Positions 58,171 to 64,000 of a stretch of 64,000 nucleotides of DNA are shown here, piece after piece. This DNA is from an uncultured Parabacteroides sp. (GTDB lineage Bacteria; Bacteroidota; Bacteroidia; Bacteroidales; Tannerellaceae). The number at the start of each line of letters is the position of its first letter. Positions within the stretch are counted from its first letter, which is position 1. The stretch lies in the NCBI GenBank assembly GCA_949296075.1, contig CASFNG010000009.1, forward strand, positions 1 to 64,000, read 5' to 3'. Position numbers and translations under genes: made by a program. The notes beneath the pieces are model-generated. The model was not told the DNA's origin. It saw nothing but the letters and a program-made list of their open reading frames with translations, and ran no database searches.

Positions 58171-59214
58171 ATGGCACAGTTGAATTTTGGCGGCGTTATC
58201 GAGAACGTGGTGACCCGCGAGGAATTTCCATTGGAAAAGGCAAGAGAGATTTTGAAGGACGAGACGATCGCGGTGATCGGTTATGGCGTGCAGGGACCGG
58301 GGCAGTCGCTCAACCTGCGCGACAACGGCTTCAACGTGATCGTGGGGCAGCGCCAAGGCAAGACATTCCAGAAAGCGGTAGAGGATGGCTGGGTGCCGGG
58401 CGAGACCTTGTTCAGCATCGAGGAGGCTTGCGAGAAGGGTACGATCATCATGTGCCTGCTCTCCGACGCGGCCGTCATGTCGGTATGGCCGAAGATGAAG
58501 CCCTACCTGACCAAGGGTAAGGCGCTTTATTTCTCACATGGTTTCGCGATTACCTGGAACGACCGTACGGGCGTGGTTCCTCCCGCTGATATAGACGTGA
58601 TCATGGTGGCCCCGAAGGGATCGGGCACCTCGTTACGCTCGATGTTCCTGGAGGGACGCGGCTTGAACTCGTCGTACGCGGTTTACCAGGACGCTACCGG
58701 GAAGGCGCTCGATCGTACGCTGGCCTTGGGTATCGGTATTGGTTCCGGCTACCTGTTCGAGACGACCTTCGTGCGCGAGGCTACTTCCGACTTGACGGGT
58801 GAGCGCGGTTCCTTGATGGGCGCTATCCAGGGATTGCTGCTGGCCCAATACGAGGTGTTGCGCGAGCATGGGCACTCTCCCTCCGAGGCGTTCAACGAGA
58901 CGGTGGAGGAGCTGACGCAGTCCTTGATGCCTTTGTTCGCGAAGAACGGCATGGATTGGATGTACGCGAATTGCTCCACGACGGCTCAGCGCGGGGCGTT
59001 GGATTGGATGGGCCCGTTCCACGACGCGATCAAGCCGGTGGTTGAGCGGCTTTACGAGAGCGTGAAGTCCGGGCATGAGGCGCAGATCTCCATCGACTCG
59101 AACTCCAAGCCGGATTACCGCGAGAAACTGGAGGCTGAGTTGAAGGCCTTGCGCGAGAGCGAGATGTGGCAGACGGCCGTTACGGTACGTAAGTTGCGTC
59201 CGGAGAATAATTGA
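58171..59214 (+). CDS. ilvC: Ketol-acid reductoisomerase
   Basis: A 347-aa class I enzyme that isomerises and reduces acetolactate or acetohydroxybutyrate. The dinucleotide motif is GYGVQGPGQSLNLRDNG (about 38-54), and the cofactor loop VIVGQRQ contains basic residues compatible with NADPH. The metal-binding region (ETTFVREATSDLTGERGSL, then ETVEEL) is conserved. It is the last gene of the ilv operon, with a terminator at 59235-59268. Confidence 0.95.
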   Translation: MAQLNFGGVIENVVTREEFPLEKAREILKDETIAVIGYGVQGPGQSLNLRDNGFNVIVGQRQGKTFQKAVEDGWVPGETLFSIEEACEKGTIIMCLLSDAAVMSVWPKMKPYLTKGKALYFSHGFAITWNDRTGVVPPADIDVIMVAPKGSGTSLRSMFLEGRGLNSSYAVYQDATGKALDRTLALGIGIGSGYLFETTFVREATSDLTGERGSLMGAIQGLLLAQYEVLREHGHSPSEAFNETVEELTQSLMPLFAKNGMDWMYANCSTTAQRGALDWMGPFHDAIKPVVERLYESVKSGHEAQISIDSNSKPDYREKLEAELKALRESEMWQTAVTVRKLRPENN

Positions 59215-59234
59215 TCCCTCTCGGGGGATATATA

Positions 59235-59268
59235 AAAAGGCGTCCCCAACCCGGGGGCGCCTTTTGTT
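59235..59268 (+). terminator. Terminator of the ilv operon
   Basis: AAAAGGCGTCCCC (59235-59247) pairs with GGGGGCGCCTTTT (59253-59265), one G-U pair, 5-nt loop, followed by GTTTTG. Confidence 0.88.
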
Positions 59269-59290
59269 TTGTCTCGAAGAAAAGTGGGGA

Positions 59291-59683
59291 TTATTTTTTA
59301 GTCGCCTTGAATTTGAAATGAATGCTATCTCTATTATTTGAATACTCGATCTCTGCGTTATTCCCATCAAATTTGGTAAACGTAAGATACTCTATGATAG
59401 GATCCTGCGTAGTGCATACGACCGTGTTGCCTTCCACTTTGTATTTCCCTGCATAATCATAATCTAAGAAACCGGTAATTCTGTAAGATTCGTCGGCTTT
59501 AAACGTTAGGTAAGCACTTCCTGTAGGTAAGTCTATGGATTCACCGTCCATTTCAGCCCATGTAATATTCCAAGTCCCGATCAAGGATTCTTTCGATACG
59601 GTAATGTCATCGTCATCAGAACAAGAAGAGAAGGTGAACACAATTGATGCTAATAAGAGCATCAGACTAAATAACTTTTTCAT
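59291..59683 (-). CDS. Lipocalin-like lipoprotein
   Basis: 130 aa with a lipoprotein signal (lipobox FSSC, cysteine near 21) followed by an acidic DDDD linker. The mature domain begins LIGTWNITWAEMDG and alternates short beta strands (AYLTFKADESYRITG, GKYKVEGNTVVCT), which suggests a lipocalin-like barrel. Such proteins are common in Bacteroidales and mostly uncharacterised. It is convergent with ilvC and downstream of a minus-strand structured RNA. Confidence 0.78.
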   Translation of the reverse strand: MKKLFSLMLLLASIVFTFSSCSDDDDITVSKESLIGTWNITWAEMDGESIDLPTGSAYLTFKADESYRITGFLDYDYAGKYKVEGNTVVCTTQDPIIEYLTFTKFDGNNAEIEYSNNRDSIHFKFKATKK

Positions 59684-59692
59684 TTTACAAAC

Positions 59693-59774
59693 TTTTTAGA
59701 TTAAACATATGGTAATTGTGTGAATTTAGTTTTGACAATTTAGTCTTGGCTCTGTCATACGTTTAATCTAAAAA
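59693..59774. repeat. 19-nt inverted repeat between the ncRNA and the lipocalin gene
   Basis: The 19-nt arm at 59693-59711 (TTTTTAGATTAAACATATG) and the arm at 59756-59774 are reverse complements apart from one position, separated by 44 nt. The distal arm overlaps the T-run end of the minus-strand RNA. It could fold as a second transcription stop or be the ends of a small inserted element. Confidence 0.6.
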
Positions 59775-59957
59775 AAGACGCAGACACCGCCCACGCCTCT
59801 TGGCTCACCACAAGCCATAACACACTGAACGAGAAATCTGCGCCCTATGCGGACTTCTCAACGTGCGTTAATAGAGCTCGTTCATTTCCGAGGTGGTGAT
59901 TCAGAGGCGATTGAGCTACGATATGTCAACTAAAAGCGCATTGATAAATAACCAACA
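59770..59957 (-). ncRNA. Structured small RNA, 6S-like architecture
   Basis: About 188 nt on the minus strand, from a two-box promoter (59993-59963) to a T7 run (59776-59770) preceded by a stem GCGCAGA/TCTGCGT (59843-59837 with 59784-59778). Internally it folds as a rod: 59794-59800 with 59903-59909 (7 bp), 59806-59811 with 59893-59898 (6 bp), an asymmetric bubble (14 and 8 nt), 59826-59833 with 59877-59884 (8 bp), then a terminal region. There is no reading frame of note. Length and the stem-bubble-stem form recall 6S RNA. I cannot confirm the family. Ends are estimated. Confidence 0.6.
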
Positions 59958-59962
59958 CATCG

Positions 59963-59993
59963 CAAATGTATGGAGTAAGTTTGTATTTTCAAA
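59963..59993 (-). promoter_or_regulatory. Promoter of the structured RNA
   Basis: On the minus strand TTTG (59993-59990), 19 bp, then TACATTTG (59970-59963): exact matches to both Bacteroidetes boxes with consensus spacing. Confidence 0.7.
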
Positions 59994-60097
59994 GCATAAT
60001 AATCGTAAATCTTTGGCAGGGATATGTCGGTTATCCAATGTTCTGTGGCTTGGGAATTACTGCTCCCGTGGCAGGCCCTGAGACAAAGGCGTGTCGC

Positions 60098-60227
60098 TTT
60101 TTCGGGAGGCTCGCCTCCTTTTTGGGAAAGGTTGGCCGTCTTTTCCCGGAAAACTCGCCTCCTTTTTGGGAAAGGTTGGCCGTCTTTTCCCGGAAAGCGG
60201 GCCATCATTTTCGAAAGGTTATCTGTC
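60098..60227. repeat. Tandem array of six units of about 22 nt (locus 5)
   Basis: Units start at 60098, 60119, 60141, 60163, 60185 and 60208. Cores are TTTTTCGGGAGG, TTTTTGGGAAAGG, TTTTCCCGGAAAA, TTTTTGGGAAAGG, TTTTCCCGGAAAG and TTTTCGAAAGG. Spacers are TCGCCTCC, TTGGCCGTC, CTCGCCTCC, TTGGCCGTC and others. A perfect 43-nt direct repeat (60110-60152 and 60154-60196) results from two unit pairs. It sits between the structured RNA promoter and the leu promoter, in an 872-bp region without a long gene. Confidence 0.85.
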
Positions 60228-60306
60228 TTGTTTTTTATAAATAGCATAAAATGATTGTTTATTTCTTACGTTTTATAAGAAATGGGATATAAAAAACGCC
60301 GGATTA

Positions 60307-60338
60307 TTTGGTGGGTATCGAAAAAGGAGGTATCTTCG
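60307..60338 (+). promoter_or_regulatory. Promoter of the leu operon
   Basis: TTTG at 60307-60310, 20 bp, then TATCTTCG at 60331-60338. Transcription would begin near 60345, about 30 nt before the leader peptide. Confidence 0.7.
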
Positions 60339-60373
60339 CGGCAGTTTAAAATCAAAAAAGAGCTAAAAAGACG

Positions 60374-60448
60374 ATGAGACTTGATTCGCGACATGGCATT
60401 CTTATTTCTCTAAGCATTATTCTACTCTGGCAACGGGATAGGAAGTGA
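60374..60448 (+). CDS. leu operon leader peptide
   Basis: A 24-codon frame from ATG 60374 to TGA 60446-60448, with the run GILISLSIILLW near its centre: nine Leu/Ile in 12 residues. This is the expected composition for a leucine-sensing attenuator. Its last codons and stop codon (AGG AAG TGA) form part of the antiterminator arm at 60441-60450, so completing translation masks that arm. Confidence 0.85.
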   Translation: MRLDSRHGILISLSIILLWQRDRK

Positions 60449-60518
60449 GATGTCGTGCTTCGCGGACAGGATGATATAGGAAAAGCCTTTCTCACTTCCA
60501 TGTGGGAAAGGCTTTTTT
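60441..60518 (+). promoter_or_regulatory. leu attenuator (antiterminator and terminator)
   Basis: GGAAGTGAGA (60441-60450) is perfectly complementary to TCTCACTTCC (60490-60499). The competing terminator pairs 60481-60495 with 60502-60516 (15 bp, one G-U pair) and ends in Ts. The structures overlap at 60490-60495 and exclude one another. The terminator stem AAAGCCTTTC/GAAAGGCTTT is the same as in the ilv attenuator. Confidence 0.87.
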
Positions 60519-60555
60519 GATGAATAAGATAATAGTGAACAAAGAATAGAGGATT

Positions 60556-62058
60556 ATGTCAGACAGATTATTTATTTTCGACACGACGTTGAGAGATGGG
60601 GAGCAAGTCCCCGGGTGCCAGTTGAACACGGTAGAGAAGATCCAGGTAGCGAAGGCGCTGGAGCTTTTGGGCGTGGATGTGATAGAGGCGGGCTTCCCCG
60701 TTTCGAGCCCGGGCGATTTCAACAGTGTGGTGGAGATCTCCAAGGCGGTGACCTGGCCGACGATCTGCGCCTTGACACGTGCGGTGGAGAAGGATATAGA
60801 CGTGGCTGCCGAGGCGTTGAAATTCGCGAAGCGGGGGCGTATCCATACCGGTATCGGCACTTCCGACCCGCATATCAAGTATAAGTTTAATGCCACACGT
60901 GAGGAGATCATCGAGCGAGCCGTGGCCGCCACCAAGTACGCGAGGAGATACGTGGACGACGTGGAGTTCTATTGCGAGGATGCCGGGCGCACGGAGAACG
61001 AGTATCTCGCCCGTGTGGTGGAGGCGGTGATCAAGGCGGGAGCCACGGTGGTGAATATCCCGGATACGACCGGTTATTGCCTGCCCGACGAGTATGGGGC
61101 GAAGATCAAGTACCTGATGGAGCACGTGGACGGTATCCATAAGGCGGTTATCTCGACCCATTGCCATAACGATCTGGGCATGGCTACCGCGAATACCGTG
61201 CAGGGCGTGCTGAATGGGGCCCGGCAGGTGGAGGTCACCATCAACGGGATCGGCGAGCGGGCCGGTAACACCTCGCTGGAGGAGGTGGCGATGATCTTCA
61301 AGAGCCATAAGGAATGTGGCATCGCGACGAACATCGCGACGAACAAGATCTACTCGACCAGCCGGATGGTATCCAGCCTGATGAATATGCCCGTACAGCC
61401 GAACAAGGCGATCGTGGGGCGCAACGCGTTCGCGCACTCCTCGGGCATCCATCAGGATGGCGTGCTGAAAAACGCGCAGACGTACGAGATCATCAACCCG
61501 AAGGATGTGGGAATCGATGATAACGCGATCGTGCTGACGGCTCGCAGCGGGCGCGCGGCCTTGAAGCATCGCTTGCACGTATTGGGCGTGGAACTGGAGC
61601 AGGAGAAGCTGAACAAGGTATATGAGGAGTTCCTGAAGCTGGCGGATCGCAAGAAGGATATTAATGACGACGACGTGCTGATGCTGGTGGGCAAGGACCG
61701 GACGGCCATGCACCGCATCAAGCTGGAGTATTTGCAGGTGACGAGCGGTGTCGGCGTGCAGTCGGTGGCGAGCATCTGCCTCAACCTCTCGGGCGTGAAG
61801 CGGTATGAGGCCGCCGCCGGGAACGGGCCTGTCGACGCGGGTATCAAGGCGGTGAAGAAGGCGATCTGCAACAGCGACATGACGATCCAGGAGTTCCTGA
61901 TCCAAGCGATCAGCAAGGGGAGCGACGATACCGGAAAGGTGCATATGCAGGTAGAGTATAAGGGGGCTGTCTATTATGGCTTCTCGGCGAACACCGACAT
62001 TATCGCCGCCTCGGTGGAGGCGTTCGTGGACGCTATCAACAAGTTTATCGTGGAATAA
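60556..62058 (+). CDS. leuA: 2-isopropylmalate synthase
   Basis: A 500-aa first enzyme of leucine synthesis, condensing acetyl-CoA and 2-ketoisovalerate. The catalytic barrel shows [13 protein letters not shown] (about 8-20), [15 protein letters not shown] (about 198-212) and [16 protein letters not shown]-terminal LeuA dimer/regulatory domain (about 390-500) allows leucine feedback. It lies 38 nt after the attenuator and 19 nt before leuC. Citramalate or homocitrate synthase is less likely given the leuCD context. Confidence 0.94.
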   Translation: MSDRLFIFDTTLRDGEQVPGCQLNTVEKIQVAKALELLGVDVIEAGFPVSSPGDFNSVVEISKAVTWPTICALTRAVEKDIDVAAEALKFAKRGRIHTGIGTSDPHIKYKFNATREEIIERAVAATKYARRYVDDVEFYCEDAGRTENEYLARVVEAVIKAGATVVNIPDTTGYCLPDEYGAKIKYLMEHVDGIHKAVISTHCHNDLGMATANTVQGVLNGARQVEVTINGIGERAGNTSLEEVAMIFKSHKECGIATNIATNKIYSTSRMVSSLMNMPVQPNKAIVGRNAFAHSSGIHQDGVLKNAQTYEIINPKDVGIDDNAIVLTARSGRAALKHRLHVLGVELEQEKLNKVYEEFLKLADRKKDINDDDVLMLVGKDRTAMHRIKLEYLQVTSGVGVQSVASICLNLSGVKRYEAAAGNGPVDAGIKAVKKAICNSDMTIQEFLIQAISKGSDDTGKVHMQVEYKGAVYYGFSANTDIIAASVEAFVDAINKFIVE

Positions 62059-62077
62059 TAAAGAAGGAGATACGACA

Positions 62078-63475
62078 ATGAGCAAGACGTTATTTGAGAA
62101 AATCTGGGACAAGCATGTGGTGGACACGCTGCCCGACGGGACGATCCAGTTGTATATCGACCGCTTGTATTGTCATGAGGTGACCAGTCCGCAGGCTTTC
62201 GCCGGGCTGCGTGCGCGCGGCTTGAAGCCGTTCCGCCCGGGACAGATCACCTGTATGCCGGATCATAACATACCGACCTTGAACCAGGATAAGCCGATCG
62301 AGGATCCGGTATCCCGTAACCAGGTGGATACGTTAGAGGAGAACGCCCGGTTCTTCGGGCTGACCTATTACGGGCTCCGCCACCCGAAGAACGGGATTAT
62401 CCACGTCGTGGGGCCGGAGACGGGGCTCACGCAGCCGGGGATGACCATCGTTTGCGGCGACTCGCATACATCCACCCACGGGGCTATGGGGGCGATCGCC
62501 TTCGGTATCGGCACGAGCGAGGTGGAGATGACCTTGGCTACCCAATGTATCATGCAGCGTAAGCCGAAGACGATGCGTATCACCTTGGATGGCTCGCGTA
62601 AGCCGGGCGTGACGGCGAAAGACATCGCGCTCTACATCATCAGCAAGATGACGACCAGCGGGGCGACCGGCTATTTCGTGGAGTACGCGGGCGAGGCGAT
62701 CCGTAACACGACGATGGAAGAGCGGCTCACGATCTGTAATCTTTCTATCGAGATGGGTGCCCGCGGAGGTATGATCGCCCCGGATGAGGTGACGTTCGCT
62801 TACCTGAAGGATCGGGAGTTCGCTCCCCGTGGTGAGGAATGGGAGCGGAAACGTAAGGAGTGGAGCCAGTTGTATAGTGACCCGGACGCGCGCTTCGACA
62901 AGGAGATCATATTCCATGCGGAGGATATTGAGCCGATGGTTACCTACGGTACGAACCCCGGCATGGGCATGGGGATCCGGGAACATATCCCCTCATTGGA
63001 AAGTGTCGATGAGGCCGGGCGTATCTCTTACAAGAAGTCGTTGGATTATATGGGATTCAAGCCGGGCGAGCCGATGCTGGGCAAACCGGTCGACTATGTG
63101 TTCTTAGGTAGTTGCACGAACGGGCGTATCGAGGACTTCCGGGCGTTCGCCTCGTTGGTGAAGGGACGGAAGAAAGCCGACGGCGTGACGGTCTGGTTGG
63201 TGCCGGGAAGTTGGCAGGTAGAGCGCCAGATCCGTGCCGAGGGATTAGATAAGATCTTGGAAGAGGCGGGATTCACCCTGCGTCAGCCGGGATGTTCCGC
63301 TTGCCTGGCGATGAACGAGGATAAGGTGCCCGCTGGGAAATATGCCGTATCGACCTCCAATCGCAATTTCGAGGGGCGGCAAGGACCCGGGGCACGCACG
63401 ATATTGGCGGGTCCCTTGGTGGCGGCCGCCGCTGCCGTGACGGGCAAGATCACGGATCCGAGAGAATTGATGTAA
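62078..63475 (+). CDS. leuC: 3-isopropylmalate dehydratase large subunit
   Basis: 465 aa, the aconitase-type Fe-S subunit that isomerises 2- to 3-isopropylmalate with LeuD. Cluster cysteines are visible in FLGSCTNGR and in [10 protein letters not shown]. The signatures [20 protein letters not shown] and [19 protein letters not shown] are typical (the first quoted as a fragment of a longer run). The chosen ATG (62078) follows leuA by 19 nt; a longer frame from 61976 overlaps leuA and lacks family similarity. Confidence 0.96.
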   Translation: MSKTLFEKIWDKHVVDTLPDGTIQLYIDRLYCHEVTSPQAFAGLRARGLKPFRPGQITCMPDHNIPTLNQDKPIEDPVSRNQVDTLEENARFFGLTYYGLRHPKNGIIHVVGPETGLTQPGMTIVCGDSHTSTHGAMGAIAFGIGTSEVEMTLATQCIMQRKPKTMRITLDGSRKPGVTAKDIALYIISKMTTSGATGYFVEYAGEAIRNTTMEERLTICNLSIEMGARGGMIAPDEVTFAYLKDREFAPRGEEWERKRKEWSQLYSDPDARFDKEIIFHAEDIEPMVTYGTNPGMGMGIREHIPSLESVDEAGRISYKKSLDYMGFKPGEPMLGKPVDYVFLGSCTNGRIEDFRAFASLVKGRKKADGVTVWLVPGSWQVERQIRAEGLDKILEEAGFTLRQPGCSACLAMNEDKVPAGKYAVSTSNRNFEGRQGPGARTILAGPLVAAAAAVTGKITDPRELM

Positions 63476-63500
63476 CGATTAATTAAAACGAAATCCAAAG

Positions 63501-64000
63501 ATGAAAACGAAATTCAATATAATCACGAGTACCTGCGTGCCTCTTCCCTTGGAGAATATAGACACGGATCAGATCATCCCGGCGCGTTTCCTGAAGGCGA
63601 CGACGCGGGAGGGCTTCGGCGAGAACCTGTTTCGCGATTGGCGTTATGATAAGGAGGGGAACAAGATCAAGTCGTTTGTCTTGAACGATCCTACCTATGG
63701 TGGGCAGATATTGGTGGCAGGCAAGAACTTTGGCTCGGGTTCCAGCCGGGAGCATGCGGCTTGGGCGATCGCAGATTATGGTTTCCGTGTGGTGGTATCC
63801 AGCTTTTTCGCGGATATTCATAAGAACAATGAGCTCAATAATTTCGTGCTTCCCGTGGTGGTCTCGGAGTCTTTTCTCGCCGAGTTGTTTGATTCGATCT
63901 ATAAAGATCCGAAAACGGAGGTGGAGGTGAACCTGCCGGAGCAGACCATCACGAACAAGGCGACGGGAAAGAGTGAGCGTTTCGAGATCAACGCATATAA
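63501..64000 (+). CDS. leuD: 3-isopropylmalate dehydratase small subunit (runs off the window)
   Basis: The first 166 codons are present; the usual length is about 200 aa, so the 3' end is beyond the window edge. The swivelling aconitase C-terminal domain is recognisable: [12 protein letters not shown] (about 22-33) and [15 protein letters not shown] (about 75-89). It begins 25 nt after leuC. leuB and any further leucine genes would lie downstream, outside the window. Confidence 0.95.
   Translation, partial: MKTKFNIITSTCVPLPLENIDTDQIIPARFLKATTREGFGENLFRDWRYDKEGNKIKSFVLNDPTYGGQILVAGKNFGSGSSREHAAWAIADYGFRVVVSSFFADIHKNNELNNFVLPVVVSESFLAELFDSIYKDPKTEVEVNLPEQTITNKATGKSERFEINAY

Noticed and set aside
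60098-60227. CRISPR array
   Set aside because: Units of about 22 nt with 9-nt spacers, partly repeated spacers and no cas genes; CRISPR spacers are about 30 nt and mostly unique.
60568-62127. 519-codon open frame antisense to leuA
   Set aside because: Same reason: a GC-driven shadow frame over a strongly supported gene.

Overview
This window reads as one contiguous stretch of a Bacteroidales chromosome, most likely Parabacteroides or a close relative. The evidence is the gene order tRNA-tuf-tRNA-secE-nusG-rplKAJL-rpoBC, an N-succinylornithine-type carbamoyltransferase with the diagnostic proline at residue 90, a Bacteroidales-style ilvD-B-N-thioesterase-ilvC operon, and promoters of the Bacteroidetes type (TTTG, 18-20 bp, TAnnTTTG or TAnnTTCG) instead of -35/-10 boxes. 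The genus is an inference; the order is well supported.

Layout. 1-12.9 kb is the translation/transcription block: tRNA-Gly, tRNA-Thr, tuf, tRNA-Trp, secE, nusG, four ribosomal protein genes, rpoB and rpoC, with hairpin attenuators before rpoB and before rpoC. 13-15.4 kb holds a secreted EEP-family phosphatase/nuclease, an AraC regulator, a candidate small RNA and a DUF3467 protein. 15.5-21.2 kb (minus strand) is a proline/arginine operon headed by an XRE-cupin regulator and an acyl-CoA synthetase: XRE-acs-proB-proA-argF'. 21.5-31.2 kb carries a Ca2+ P-type ATPase, a small lipoprotein, a C1 peptidase, proC, a single-chain restriction-modification enzyme, a GNAT and a radical SAM protein. 31.3-51 kb is mixed housekeeping: DPP IV, lipA, a membrane protein with a degenerate Nudix-like tail, ppk1, rRNA and pseudouridine modification enzymes, MATE, GH43, nadC, rlmH, a Gdx-type SMR, aroC, an SlyD-like FKBP and a MalY/PatB enzyme. 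51-64 kb holds a serine-type sulfatase and the branched-chain amino acid genes ilvD-ilvB-ilvN-thioesterase-ilvC and leuA-leuC-leuD (leuD runs off the window).

The most interesting material lies between genes. (1) Both the ilv and leu operons are preceded by a complete ribosome-mediated attenuator: promoter, a short leader peptide rich in Leu/Ile/Val, an antiterminator arm at the leader stop codon, and a terminator. The two terminators share almost the same stem. (2) A minus-strand, roughly 190-nt structured RNA with its own two-box promoter and a U7 end lies at about 59770-59957. It folds into a rod with a central bubble resembling 6S RNA. (3) Several intergenic regions contain short arrays of about 22-nt units, each a degenerate TTTTCCCGGAAA-like core plus a spacer of about 9 nt. 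The clearest (60098-60227) contains a perfect 43-nt direct repeat. (4) A perfect 20-bp inverted repeat lies inside the restriction-modification gene, in a more AT-rich segment.

Eight gene starts were moved downstream from the longest open frame because the longer start fell in a promoter, in a neighbouring gene, or ahead of a clear signal peptide or family N-terminus.
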